Below are positions 46,393 to 59,313 of a stretch of DNA of 64,000 bases, in pieces (the stretch's first letter is position 1; the number at the start of each line of letters is the position of its first letter). Position numbers and translations under genes: made by a program. Source of the stretch: Aspidiotus rigidus (Eukaryota; Arthropoda; Insecta; Hemiptera; Diaspididae); contig JAVHKY010000077.1 in the NCBI GenBank assembly GCA_035079385.1, positions 1,178,001 through 1,242,000 on the forward strand, in the 5' to 3' direction. The notes under the pieces are model-generated. The model was given only the letters and a program-made list of their open reading frames with translations, was not told the DNA's origin and made no database searches.

Positions 46393-48050
46393 TTATTTTA
46401 TTGTATTTTATTTTATTTTATTTTACAAGCTTTGAAGCTGCTCTAGGGCTATTAGCTTGACAAAGGTTTATTGAAAAGACGGGTACTATCATATGGTTAA
46501 ATGAGGGGGAAGATGTCGGATGCGGTAAGATATTGTATTAGTTGATCTGTAAGTTAGTATCGTTTGTTAATGCCTCTTTTCTGGAATGAGGAATATTGTG
46601 AGTGTTTCGTAAGGTTGTTAGTTCGGGGCATGTAAAAATGTGATTAACGTCAATTTTGTCGAGGTGGCATTTGTGGCATTCTGGTGGTTCAGAGTTATTC
46701 AAAAAAATATATGAGTGGGTGAGTCGTGTATATTCAATTCTGAGGCGTATAAGGACGGAAGTTTCTTTTCTTGATGGTCTGTTGGGAGTGTTTTGTAGGG
46801 GATCGATTTTGATGGGGAGAAGTTTGTTATTGGTTTGGTTAGACCAGAAAAGGGACCATTTTTTGAGGATATGGGCACGATAGTTATTTTTAATATCGGA
46901 TGATGGAATTTGCCATTTGAGTGTTATTTTGTTGAAATGTGTTGACTGTTTTGCTGCGTCGTCTACTCTATCACTTTGCGATAGTCCAATGTGCGCAGGC
47001 ATCCAGATTAGTGTGACAGATGATAAGGTTTGCGTTATTGTGTGAATGATGGTGTGGATTCGTTGAATAATTGGATTGTTTGAAAAAATGTTTTGTATAC
47101 CCAAAAAGGACGGCAGTGAATCAGTGACTATAAGGTACTGATTGTTCTGTGTGAGAGTAGATATTTCTTGTAGACATCTGAGGATAGCGAAGAGTTCGGC
47201 TGTGAAGACAGATGCACTGTCACAGATGCGGAATTTGAATATTGAACGGTCGATCGAAAAGGCAAAGCCGGTCTTGCTGTTGAGTCGTGAGCCGTCAGTG
47301 AAGCAGTGGGTGTGTGATTGGTAATTGTTTAAGAGGTTTTGTGTTTCTTGTTTGAGTGTATTTTTTGGGGTATATGAGGGAAATTTAGTAAGTTCGTCGT
47401 TGAAATGGGGTGAATTTAGTGCCCATGGTGGAGTGGAGTTGAAGATGGGAAGTAGAGGGTTAAATACAAATTTTCGTTCGTGTACGCGTTGTAAGTTAAG
47501 TTTGATATGTTTAGTAGAATTACGGGAGAATTTTTGATAGTTGGTAGGAAGAAAAAAGTGGTCAAACGTGAGGGAATTTTTATTATCAGATATATTAGCT
47601 AAAAATGAGTTTGTTAGGATCTGTTAGCGGTATTCCAGAGAGGGTTCGCCTGCCTCAGCACATAGGCTGAAGCTAGGGCTGGTTCTGAAAGCGCCTAGGA
47701 CTAGGCGACGTGACGCGTTTTGAATTGAGTTTAATGTGGAAAGGATAGATTTCTTGGCTAGTCCATAGATTGGGGCTCCATAATCCAGCTGTGATCGGAT
47801 GAGGCTTCGGTATAGTTGCAAAAGAATTTTCTCATTGCATCCTGTGCTGGGATGTGCGAGGTATTTGAGGACGTTGAGTGTACGATTGCATTTGCTTTTG
47901 AGGTATTTTATGGGTGGTGCCCATGTCTGAGTCTGGTCGAAATTTACGCCAAGGAATTTAGTGCTGTTTTTGGTGTGGATTGTGTTCCCGTTTAATTTGA
48001 GTGGGGGTATAGTTGGTATAGGTTTCTGTGTCGGAATATGATTAGGTGTG
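46393..48050 (-). pseudogene. LINE with RNase H domain (I/Jockey group), 5'-truncated, one nonsense codon
   Basis: On the minus strand, one frame runs from about 48,040 to the stop at 46,538, broken by a TAA at 47,626-47,624. The N-terminal part is the RT thumb (KFLGVNFD, NVLKYLAHPSTG, LYRSLIRSQLDYGAPIYG). An RNase H domain follows with all four acidic positions visible: FTDGSR, VFTAELFAI, VTDSLPS and SDRVDDAAK. The C-terminus has SVLIRLRIEYTRLTHSY and a Cys/His cluster ECHKCHLDKIDVNHIFTC. The RT catalytic core and endonuclease are lost. The 3' region (GCTAATAGCCCTAGAGCAGC, then (AAAAT)n) is typical of this group. Both flanks carry a similar 120-150-bp sequence. Confidence 0.87.
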
Positions 48051-48210
48051 TCTTATTCACCGAGAAACGAATATTCTTATTATCATTATTATCGCTTACA
48101 GTATTCTGATTTTCAAGTTTCCTCTTTTCACAATACCTCTTACTTGCTTCAAACTAACCTTCCTTTTTTTAGAATTTGTAATTCTTCCATTTTACCTCTT
48201 ATGAGACAGT
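48051..48210. repeat. Right long direct repeat flanking the RNase H LINE
   Basis: The partner of 46,225-46,392, starting directly at the 5' end of the truncated LINE. It is less diverged in its centre (CAGTATTCTGATTTTCAAG) than at its edges. Confidence 0.6.
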
Positions 48211-50483
48211 TCTCCCTCCGTATTTTAGGGTTCTCGACCTAAGGCCCCCAAATGGGTTCTACAACCAGAATCTGAAAAAAATAGATCCTGAAATTGGGTT
48301 CTAGAATTGGAAGCCGAGAGATCCGGATCCACGATTCAGTTTATAAGAATCTTTATACTACTGGAAAAAATAACGGTTCCCAGCACCGATTAGGTAGATG
48401 ATGATTTAGCTCCTGGAATTGTGTAAAATCGAGGCACTGTTAGAAACTTTGTGACTATTTTCCAAGAATAACCCAATGAGGATAGAATTCCAAGGTATGG
48501 TTACAAATTTTTGTGACAATTTTTGAAGAGTAGTCCCAATCTTAAAAGCATACAAAATGCTAAGTGTATGAAAGAAAAATCCTGAATTTTCAATATGATT
48601 TTTCAGAGTTTCTCAAAAAATCATCCAAGAAATTATACAAATACACGGATATACTCTTTTCCAATTTCTTTTAAAATTATTTACCAACTAGCATACATTT
48701 TCTGCGTACCTATTTTGATTTTTTTTTTTTTTTTTTCAGAACTTTATCATGACTTTAGCTATATTTTCAAATGTCTTGACACAACAAATTGAAAGTTACA
48801 AATTTTTATATTTTTAAAGCGTTAAAAGAAAAGTTTTGTTACAGTCATTATCAATTCAATGAACTGACGAAAACGAAAAAATTGACTCGACCGATCATTC
48901 ACAGAGATAAACTTGAGAATCGGGGTAATTAGGAGGGATGATCTACGGAGGATTACAGGGACAAATCCTCACTCCGGCTCCGTTTTCCAAAAAAATAAAT
49001 TGATGAAGAAAAATTTACTGAAATATCGTAATCATTTTGTCCCTTCCTCGAATCCTACCCCGACCGCACTCAACTTCAATGAATTTGTGTGAAAGAAGAG
49101 ATCAAGTGATCACCCTAGAAAGGGTGGAAGGGAAAAAAGAAAGAGGGAAAACAAGTACAAACTTGAATAATTGATAAATGGGATTAGATATTATGTTGAT
49201 ATTGTGTATGAAATGGAATACATACAATTATTAATAAACGAACTTCAGTAGTACCACAGCAAGTACGAAAATGAATTATAGTATTCTTTTTAACATCTTT
49301 TTAAAGAAGATTTCCACACGCTATAACGCGAAACGAACATTAACCTTCGTCCTTGGCCGAAGGCGATGAATCAGAGAATTTTTCGAGTATCGAGACTAGT
49401 GTTATTATCACGTCGCCATCTTCGCAGAAACGCGAATCCTCATTAGCTCGTAACCTTTCCAATGTTACATTTACCGCTGGCGCGCAACTCGTTCCAAGTC
49501 TATCGTTCTTTTCTTTTCTTTTTTTTTTTTTTGAAACTTGAAACGAAAGAAGACAAGATTCGAAACAAAGACACTCATCGTACCTAATACGAAAACTATG
49601 TTTGCGCTACATTCGTACGTGTATTTCTCTGAAACTAGACCGACGCGACGTGACATCAGCTCCGTTTACAAGGCGCTGCCTCAAAGCCTCCGATGATGAA
49701 TTATCGACATATCAGCGCTGGACTTATGAAACACAACGGAGAGAGCTATACATCAGCATTATAACTAATGATCAATAATATATTCAAATCTACGAGGTGA
49801 AAAGGTCAACGAAATTTCGTGACACGAATATTACGAAATGTGTCGAAAAATAATTCGGCACAGAGATTATTACCGACCTAAGTACTTTGGGAATACTCGG
49901 AGAGGCTATTGGTGATCTATTCTAACTTTTTGACATGGACAACGCTTGACTCATAAAACAACATTAGTAGGGGTAAAGTGGTCCCTAAGTTCCCTTCGAA
50001 TAAAAAATTGATGGACTATTGTCAAAGTTTCCCGGATATTTAGTTACGTGTAAACAGAACTGAATGGAGTTGAATCCTATCGGAGGAATTAAAGTACGGC
50101 TATTCAGAAATCCACTAAATTTGTCTGAATTTTCAATAAACAACACTAGCGCTCCTTTTATACCACTTCAAGAGTTCTTAATCGCAATACTTCCAAAATT
50201 TTCAGTTTCACCAACTCTTTCACAAGAGTACCATTTTTTGCAAAATTCCTATCTACCTCCTCTCAACGCTGGTTCTTTCCCTCGACGCTTGTCTCCAAAA
50301 TGTCTGTGTCGAGAATTTTAAGGGAGTTCATCCCATATAGACGCACTACTCAACTTCAAAGGTGCATGATGCGTGCATTCGACGAGGATACTTAACTTTA
50401 TAAGGTATTAAAGATTTCTGACAAATTATAATACATGGCTTTTATGAGCCACAATGAATTCAAATTTTACGAACTGGTAATGT
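48211..50483. other. No gene recognised
   Basis: T tracts lie near 48,719-48,736 and 49,518-49,531. 49,320-49,680 is CpG-bearing without repeats. Short frames here have no recognised domain. Confidence 0.4.
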
Positions 50484-51791
50484 TTGTACTTATTTGTACA
50501 TTTTTCAATGTTTAGGAGAATAGAAGGAGGGCATTTTTTTGCTACCTTCTCCCGAAAAAAATTCACCCTACCACCTGGAATCAGATCTAGAATGCTGTAC
50601 GTACCAATTATGTTTGGTACCATACCGAAGGAGGAACTTCTCACCCTGCTCGAAAACAACAGATACCATGGAAACCCCGATGAGCCAAAGTACGCCAACA
50701 TGGTGGAAGAGATCTTGAGCCAGAACTACTGCCGCTTCAATAACAAGTTCTCTAATCAAGAAAGGGTGCGATGGGATCACCGCTGTCACCAATACTGGAG
50801 GAGATATTCATGAATGATATGGAAAACAAGGTATTAAAGGGCAGCGAGTTCAGAAACTCGATCAAACACTGGGCCAGATATGTAGATGATATCATGATTG
50901 TGTGGTCAGGTACTAATAGACAGGTGGACCTATTCCTTTTGGAAATGAATGCGATGAATGAGAGTATCAAATTCACAGTCGAAAAAGGCAATGAGACCAT
51001 CGACTATTTGGACCTTACACTTACACTGGAGAACAACAGGATAGAATACAAAATCTTCAGGAAGCCGACGCAGACAGACACCATCATCTCAAATAACTCC
51101 TACCACCACCCCACGCACAATTTAGCGGCAATCCAGAACTACTGTTACCGAGCAATTTCTGTCGTCGAGAACAACGGAGAGAAGAGGAAAAAAATCGAGA
51201 TAGTAAAGCAGATTGCAGAAGCCCATGGCTACCATAGAGGAATAGCGGATGAAGTCTTTGGGAAAATGGAAACAAAGAGGGGAACCCTTGATGGCACAAT
51301 GAGAAAGTACTCCGGATCGATACCATCGTGGGAAAGTGCACAAACAAGGTTATAAAGGCGTTCAATGGCTACGATGTAAACGTGGGTATCCAGAATAACC
51401 GAACCAATGTTGAAGAGAATCAGTAATGACCAGACGGAGGAAAAGGAGAAGGAAAACTTCAACCAGAATAACCGAACCAATGTTGAAGAGAATCAGTAAT
51501 GACCAGACGGAGGAAAAGGAGAAGGAAAACTTCAGCGGAGTGTACGAGCTCAGTTGTGAGCCGTGCGAGGGCGTCTACATTGGCGAGACAGGGAGAAAGT
51601 TTGAGGGGCACAGAAAGTCAAGGGAGAAAGAAGGTAGAATGTCACTGTTTGGTAAACACTACTGTAACGAAGAACACCACAATGGAGAGGGAATATTTGA
51701 AGTAATACATGTAGAGAATCGCACAAAAAGAAGAAAACTCTGGGAACAAATGGAGATTTGTAGTGACGTCAAAGTAAATGCTCCCATTTAG
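50484..51791 (+). pseudogene. Penelope-like element, family 2: RT and GIY-YIG, frame-shifted
   Basis: The frame 50,484-50,813 gives GTIPKEELLTLLENN and ILSQNYCRFNNKFSNQE (RT before motif B). After a frame change, 50,771-51,355 gives MGSPLSPILEEIFMNDME (motif B), HWARYVDDIMIVWSG (C, intact YVDD), TIDYLDLTLT and IFRKPTQTDT. A 73-bp tandem duplication (51,391-51,535) lies in the linker. The last frame (to 51,789-51,791) is the GIY-YIG domain GVYELSC..VYIGETGRKF, with KRRKLWEQMEI at the end. It differs clearly from the 2-6 and 42.8-44.5 kb PLEs. The frame shifts and missing N-terminus make it inactive. Confidence 0.88.
51391..51536 (+). repeat. 73-bp tandem duplication inside the PLE linker
   Basis: CAGAATAACCGAACCAATG starts at 51,391 and 51,464. 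The two units are nearly identical across 73 bases. Because 73 is not a multiple of three, the duplication shifts the reading frame, and its near-perfect identity means it is recent compared with the age of the element. Confidence 0.88.
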
Positions 51792-53911
51792 TTTTAAAAT
51801 TGAGGTATCTGATAGAAATTTTTGTCTTGCGTTGTTTAATAATTTTCTCGTCAGGGAAATTTCAAACTTCGAGCGTTATAGAAGGTGTACGACGGGACGT
51901 GCATTCGCGGCATATTCGTGAAATCAGTATGAATTTTGAGCCCTCAATCGCACTACTTATTCGATCAAATTTATTTACCCTCTTGTACCGTGAATCTGAA
52001 TTTCAGTTTAATTAAACTAAGAAATGTTCTACGAAATCTAAAGAGTGCAGGAACCCTTATATGAATTCAAATTAATACAGAGCACGAATCAACTGAAGTG
52101 AAATGTGTGACGTAGATAGATAAAAAGTACAGATCACAAAATTTGCGAGCAAAACCGAAGTTAAAGACCGAGAAGTCCGCAAAAAAATTTCCAATTTCAT
52201 AATTTGCCCAATTCCATAAACATACATAAATTACAATCATACGATACCCACACATGTGAGTGAAATAAAATTAGCAGAATTGTTTTTGTCACTCATGAGC
52301 TGTCAGACAAAGTAATATAACATGAGGTATTCTTGGGAGGTTTTTTTTTTATTATTATTTTTTTATTATTATTTTTTTTATTTTCATTTATAATTCGAGA
52401 TCAACTCATAATCAAAGACGATCCTTGATCCAGTGACGAAAAAGGCTCAAATTTTTTCAAGTCGAACTTAAAAATCGAAATACCGATAGGTTCATGAAAG
52501 CAAATTCACACTCACTTCAAGAATCGATTTTGATCGCAGGTATAGACGGATAAATTGCACTCACCAACGAAGAAGTAAAAATTTGAGACAATTTTGTAGG
52601 AGAAAATCCAATTCGAATCTTCAGTATGCAACTCGTACAATGCGGGAAAACATAGAAAATCACGATCAAACGATACGGAACAAAATTACGCACAATATTT
52701 CCGACAAAATCACGACCCAACCAAATGAGAGACACGAAAACACGAGTGATTCACTTGCGAAATATCGTCCCCCAAAACAGTCTGAAGTTCAGGTCTGAGA
52801 TGTCAACACGACACCTGTAATAGTCGGAATTACGAATGCGACTGTTCTGCAATCCCGTTGCCCGTTCTCTACGTCCGCCGCACTCGCCGGTCGTTCTTTG
52901 TTGGCTGCACGAGCGGAAAAATAAGTGGGAGTACAGATTACAAGTTTCTTTTGTTTTTCGTACGACTACTCATTTCTTATCTTATCCTTCTCTCTCAAAA
53001 GCTACAATACCTTACGGGTTTCAAACTTACGATATACTCGTTAACTTCGAAATTTCGGTTCCAGGTGCTTCGACTGCCTTGAAGTTACTAGGGATGAATA
53101 AATTTTTATGTAATTCACATACATGAACCCACTACATAAATAACTGAATCGTCCACATATCGCTTGCTACGAATGATTCAATTTTTTTATCATCTCCGGT
53201 CGTTTCATTCTCTCGTCTAGGCAATGAAGACATTAAGAAAAATATTTTTCGAAAACAAAAATGTAGCTATCCCTCGCAAAAACAACATATCAAAAACCTT
53301 ATCCTCAAACGCTGTGCTTCTTCCTTTTTTTGTGTGTGTGGGGGGCGGGAGGGGTGGAAGGTTCAAAATCTTAGTTCTTTGCAGAGAGCTCCCCAGATAA
53401 ACAGAAATTGTTCCTCGCGCAATTTTCTACAAAATTTACTATAAACATGCTATTCTAAGTAGAATAGTGCATGGAATATACTCTTTTGAAAATGTATACA
53501 ATTTCCCATATTTTCGAGTTCATTCATGCCACACTCTCAAAGTAGAACATTTTCTATAAGGAACGGATTGCAATTGACAAGAAGAATGGTCGACACTTTT
53601 CACTAGCAAAGATATCAAATTTTGAAACAACACGTTTCTTATTCAAGAAATTTCGCATGCAAGTTGTGTGATTTCGTCGACAGAAACGTAGAAGAATCAG
53701 AAATTATTGACAGTATAATTGAAAAAATCGAGTATCACATACTGATTTGGTAGAGAAGATTTTGTGAAATGGCTCAATTTCCACAAGTAAAAATCATTTG
53801 TCTCGTAAGGTTTTCTGGAGCCCAAGGATGTAAAAGACGCTCGTACACATACAAAAACACTTTGAGCGTAGGAATGAAGGACTTCATAATTCTTGAAGTA
53901 TAGTACCCACG
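51792..53911. other. No gene recognised
   Basis: (TTTA)n-like tract at 52,340-52,390 and a G-rich tract near 53,335-53,355. GAAATTGTTCCTCGCGCAAT at 53,405 is a weak piece of the 28-kb repeat family. No coding structure was found. Confidence 0.4.
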
Positions 53912-54110
53912 GAATCAATCCGTTTTTGAATTTTACGGTCATTCATTATGAAGGAATACTCAAAAGAGTAAAAAGATAGATACATGAACCGCACTAAAAT
54001 ATCACACGACTGAACGCTTTCGGCTAAACAGCCATTATCAAAGTATAGAAAGCGACCTCGTGTATCTATCTTTTTACTCTTTTGAGTAGTTCTTCATAAT
54101 AGTACCCACG
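53901..54110 (-). mobile_element. Small hairpin element carrying a PLE-type stem-loop
   Basis: Arms 53,945-53,984 and 54,061-54,100 are inverted copies, 40 bases with two differences. The loop, read on the minus strand, holds TTGATAAT-GGCT-GTTT-AGCC-GAAAGCG (54,040-54,011), the same motif as after the two PLE frames, with another change in the stem that keeps pairing. TAGTACCCACG is present on both sides (53,901-53,911; 54,100-54,110) and could be a target duplication. No coding capacity: probably a non-autonomous derivative of a PLE. Confidence 0.6.
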
Positions 54111-57020
54111 CTTAGTTCTACATAACCACGATTCCTGTGAGTAAACCATGGTAGATCTTTATTTTACTATTTCAGTACATTCTATTGTCTTCATTTGAAC
54201 ATATATTCCATAAACTTTCGACAAGTATACGGTAATTTTCGTCGGCTTATTGTAAAATTAAATACATTCCAATCTACGATAAAATTAGTCGACTTACCAC
54301 CAATTTGAATATCTTGATACTGAAGAAAGGATTGACAAATCGATGGGATGGACTAAAAATTTATACTTTCGTGATGGTTAGTGGAAATCTCAACTTCACC
54401 AATTTTTTAGGAAAATGATTCTTCTCTGTCGCAGACTAGTTTTGTCAGCTCCACTTCTATGGACAGAATGATGTGATGAATATAAATTCAATATACAAAT
54501 TGGATGCTAGCGAATCAACTGAAATTGGATTCGGAAACAGAAAAAAGAGTAGGTAAACACCAAAAATTACCAAATTCGGTGAATTAATTTCTGTTTGGAG
54601 TAACTTCCCAGAGGTAGTTCGCAAATTTCAGTAAATTCAAAAACTCGAGTGACAATAATCATTCGATAATTTTTCAATTCTGCTTACTGATGTATGCACG
54701 TTTCTTCTGATTTCACTTCACTTTCTCATTTTCTCATCGATAAACGCCCAACTGAGTTCACAAACCGCTCTGCTAAAACTGATAGAGATAAGGGTATCAA
54801 AGCATAATAGGACCAGAAAATTTTGTTTTTATTCAGGGAGGGTATTGACTTGGACGGTATAGCACAGGGAGAGCCGTAGCCATAGCACATTATAGCGCTT
54901 GCGACCTAACATCATCTTATCACGGGGATGCGCGTTGCCGTTGCGCAGCCGATCAGCGTTGACTTAAACTTTAGCTTTTGGCTGACAGCTAATCCATTCT
55001 TGCAATATTATTTCATCATTATTTTTCTATTGGTTTTTGGCTGAAAAGAGCTGATCGGACTTTTTTCGGACTATTTCAAAATTCATTGGCGCTGTCTTTT
55101 GTTTGACTTTCTCTGAAAAAATAGTCAAAACAAGAGCTTCAACTTAATTACTTGAGCTCTTGAGCCAATAAGTTAATGGCTTTAGGCCTTTAGCGGCGCA
55201 TCCCCCTACCTTCTTATATTGATATTCTCTTTGCACACTTTTCAGCATCACTGCATGGCTGACAGCATAATATGGAAAGCACAAAGCAGGTTGTGAACTG
55301 AGAGTAAGAGGCGCTTAAACTTTGGCTTTGGCTTCAAAGTTATCCATTTAGCTTCAACTTTCTATCCAGCTGTAATTTTGTTTTTTTCAAAAACGTTCAT
55401 CCTCCATGAAAACAGTTTTTTTGCTCCAAAAATATAAATATATCTTTCCTCGAGGCCATATGAATGACTACCAGACTTTTTGCTTCTTTTATGACCTTAT
55501 TTAGGCTTACTGTAATACCCAACGGCCTGCTTCCAGCTGCTGACTATAGCTTGGCTAAGTTCCACATAGGTAATCCAGACCGCCATACAGGACCTAAAAG
55601 TGTCAAGCGGAAGGTTCGAACAACACCGCAATATCTAAAGAGAAACGCGACATGCGCAAGGGTCATGCACTTTGCTCTGCGTAATATTGCGGAGTCACTC
55701 AAACCTTCCAGAGTCATTTAGATCCAATATGGCAGTCTGATCCCTTGTGAAACTATACTGGCTTCAGGACGAGCCCTATCTTTACTAGTTTATACACGAA
55801 GTTTTTATGTGCCCTGAATATATTACCTTATAAGTACATTGATTTACTTTGGACCCGAGTGTCCTTGTTTGCTCTTCTCTCAATATTTTTCGGAAAGTCT
55901 CAAGTTCCCATAATGATATTACACTCTCCTCAAAGTTATTTATCTTCTTTGCTGTCTTGTTCTGTACAGAGATTGGAGCCGAGTATTTTCTCAAATTTGA
56001 CCGTCTCTTAAGCAAAATCATTTCCCTTATTCCGAGACTCCAACTATATCACCTTTAAAGATTTTCAAGTTTTTACATCCACAGTGGTAACCCTCCTAGT
56101 TTATACAATGAAGCTATTTTTTCAAATTATTCACATAGATACACATATGTCATCTCTCAAATTCGGGTATCTTTCCTTGTGTTCTTTTGTCGAGATTTTC
56201 CGAAGTCTTTTTCCTCATCACTACGTAATTTTGTATCGTGTTTGGCTTCGAGACGAACGCGGTTACGGAAATTCTAGGATTGTACTTCCATAAAAAACAA
56301 TGACAGGTCGAAAACATGCTCCAAGCGGATTTTCCAGGGCTCGAAATTTGCTCTTCGATCTAATTCGGATAAAAAATTTGCAAAACTCAGGACGGTTAGA
56401 TTTTAGGCTCCAGTAATTACAAATCGATCGCTTCGCTTAAGAAAAGGGAAAAAATACGAGTCATTTTTTACAGATGTACACTGGAAATTGGTAATGCTGT
56501 TGTTACTCAGAATATTTCGCCAATATAGGATGGCACCTGACGGCCAAGACCGTAGAAGAAAGGTTATTAACGTAGGGATAAATTATTCAAAGAGTGCAGG
56601 AGGATAAGAATGGTGAGTTTACCCCCGAGAGGAGTATCTATTAGACTTAATGCGCTCTTTGTCCCGTCGAAAAACGACATAGATAAACTTATCTCGTAAT
56701 TTTTTCTTGACAAAGTCATTTGGTACTTCACGCAGAAAAATCCAAAAAGACGATATTGAATCTCAAGCTCCATAAACGCGATGATTTTCTTTGTTCTTCG
56801 ACAGCACGTCTCATTTGCTCACAATTTTTTGGTTTATATTCCACAAATCATATCAAGACGTTTCGTAATTTTGAATGATGTCGTTCTGTGACGTCTACGA
56901 CAAGAACATGCAAGATATATTGAGAAAACATCAAAGAATTGAATTTTAGCTTTGTGAGAATAAATCTTATTTTGAAAATACAACAAGAAATTGAGTTTTA
57001 GCTCATAAAATAAATTTTCT
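54111..57020. other. No gene recognised
   Basis: AT-rich sequence downstream of mRpL19. The frame 55,464-55,721 has no recognised domain. No PLE, LINE or MITE signature was found. Confidence 0.4.
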
Positions 57021-59313
57021 TCAAGCGGTTTTCGTCGGCGGTACAAATTCAGCTTTCCTTTTCACTATTCGTTTATGATGATTGTATTTTTCCAACACTG
57101 GACAAACTTCAGCGTATATTTCTCTTTGTTCATCTTCTGGAATGGTGGCTCTGAAAAATATCAAATTATTTTCATTTCATACAAGTTTTTCGTTTTTTCT
57201 TGTACGTACTCGTATTAAGCCACTATTGAAAATAGTTGGCTCATGTCGATGGCTACAAGTTTGAACACTTTTTGTAATCTTGTTGTCTCATGTACGAATT
57301 TTAAATTCTGACTGAACAAATTCGGCATTAAGCGCCGTAACGTGAAAGATTGCGCAAAAACTATAAAAAATGTACTGATTTTTGGTATTGGTATAAACTT
57401 CGACGAGTGAATCAAATTAACACTTCGAAACTCTAACATCGGCATTTCACATACATTTTCGAGTCCTTTGAACACCATGTTCGTTTTCTAATTGATAGCC
57501 TGAGTTTCAGAACCACATAGGTCAATTCCTAAACTATAAGGTTTAAACACAAGAAACTAAATTCACCCCCCACATTGTCCTGAATAATGACTATTCTCAC
57601 GGTGTATAGCAGAATCAGCAGAATAGGGATATACTCAACATCCGCAAATACAAAAAGTTGCCTAGTACCCCCTTTAAAGGAACTGGTAACACGTCAAAAA
57701 GAGCATTGACATTGCACTCGTGTCTACTCGTTATTTCATACAGAAGTCGCTCTTCCGCATTGTAGGACGAAAAAGCTCGTTCAAATGTCAATATCTATTA
57801 AGAAATCTTTTAAGAAAGTATTTTTAGACGCAATCATTCGATTCATCCGTCCCCTCACCTAAGAATTAGACAAAAAAATGGGATTTACCATTGCGGTGTT
57901 TTATGGTGTTTTGAAACTCATATCATCAATTCATTTTCCTCCTAGAATTAAATTATTTTTTCGCCTCATAAAGTTATTACCTCTTTCACTATACTGGGCA
58001 ATCTGACAATAGTTTTTCCAAAGAATCAACAGCTTTAAAATACAAACAAAGTAGACTTACCTGTAATGCCACATTAAATCGTATTTCGTCGGTCTCTTTT
58101 GCAACTTTTTTAATCTTTTGGTACGAGCTTCAGAGAGTTCAAATGGTAAAATTCCTTCATAGCCTTTTACTTCGTATCTGAATAACCATGGACGTGGTCT
58201 CATTTTCACCTGCACATTCAATTTTATTCAGTTTCATTTAATTTTACGAGATGAACACGTTACAAGAACAATTTGAAAAAATGAACGAAAGGATCTTGCC
58301 CACTACGTCAAACAACCATTACCTTGAGTGGATTGACTGGTACGGGTTGCCCATCGGGTAAATACTCGGGTTCCATATCGAACGGAAAAGTCGAATACTC
58401 GGGCTCCGCGTCTCTCAAGTATACTAATTCGGAATCTAATCTCTTCTCCAGACGTATGACTTCAATTTTTTGAATTTTGGGATCATATAATTCGTACATG
58501 AACTCAACACCTTTACAGCGACAAAAAATCATACTTATCCTTACTTTCAACAACAAAATGACTCGAGCATACCCAAATTTCGGATACCTTGTTTATCAAC
58601 AACATTTCTCAGCGTGAAATTAGAACATAATCCAGTTCCTTCTCTCAAAATACAAATACCGAGAAAACGAGTGGTTTTCTGAGGAGCATGAATCGTGGAC
58701 GATGTAACAGCAAGTATGCTACCTAAAACATAATCATTAAATTTTCAAGTTACTCCACTTCAGACCGAGGAGCCATACTACAGTACATGCCTTAAATACA
58801 GGCCTGCACAAATACAACTTGTGCGGTCATTTAAACAGGCATGGTTGAGCAAGTTTGGGTATCAGCTATTTTTAGCATGCAACAAGTAAATATTACGAAC
58901 CGACATAAAATTCTGGGATGTCAATATGAAATCTCCGTTTCAACATATCGGATCTTTCAAGTTTTTCACGAATGGGATTTCGCCATAACGCGTACGGATG
59001 AGGTAAGAAATCAGGATACTTGAACCTCGTATCTGGATTATATTTAAAATATTTTCCATCTTTAAGCTCTTCTTCGGTATGTGGCCTGTAACGTAGTGGT
59101 ATGTTTTTTACTAACTCAGCCGACGGAACAACGCAGTATTTATGTTTACCAGCCTTCAACTGAACTAAACATTCTGTCGGAATCATAAATCATATGATAA
59201 TTCAAGAGAGCATCCAACAAACAAGAAATTAGTATGATGGATGTTTGTTTCTTACGATTTGGTTTAAGACATTTGAGGAGTTCTCCAATCGGTGAGCGCA
59301 CAGAAGCTATCAT
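57021..59313 (-). CDS. mRpL19: Mitochondrial large-subunit ribosomal protein bL19m
   Basis: A component of the large subunit of the mitochondrial ribosome. Six exons were placed on the minus strand: 59,313-59,256; 59,173-58,901; 58,722-58,588; 58,510-58,323; 58,209-58,061; 57,150-57,021. All junctions are GT..AG and the phases join without a break to give 310 residues, close to the insect family length. The start ATG is preceded by an in-frame TGA 21 bases upstream. Residues about 96-190 form the bL19 domain: [67 protein letters not shown] family-specific tail follows ([28 protein letters not shown]). The last intron (about 910 bp) is much longer than the others. The neighbour upstream is the divergent PHRF1-like gene. 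Confidence 0.96.

Noticed and set aside
55464..55721. 85-codon open frame
   Set aside because: No domain, no splice partners, and no ATG-context or coding bias distinguishing it from background.
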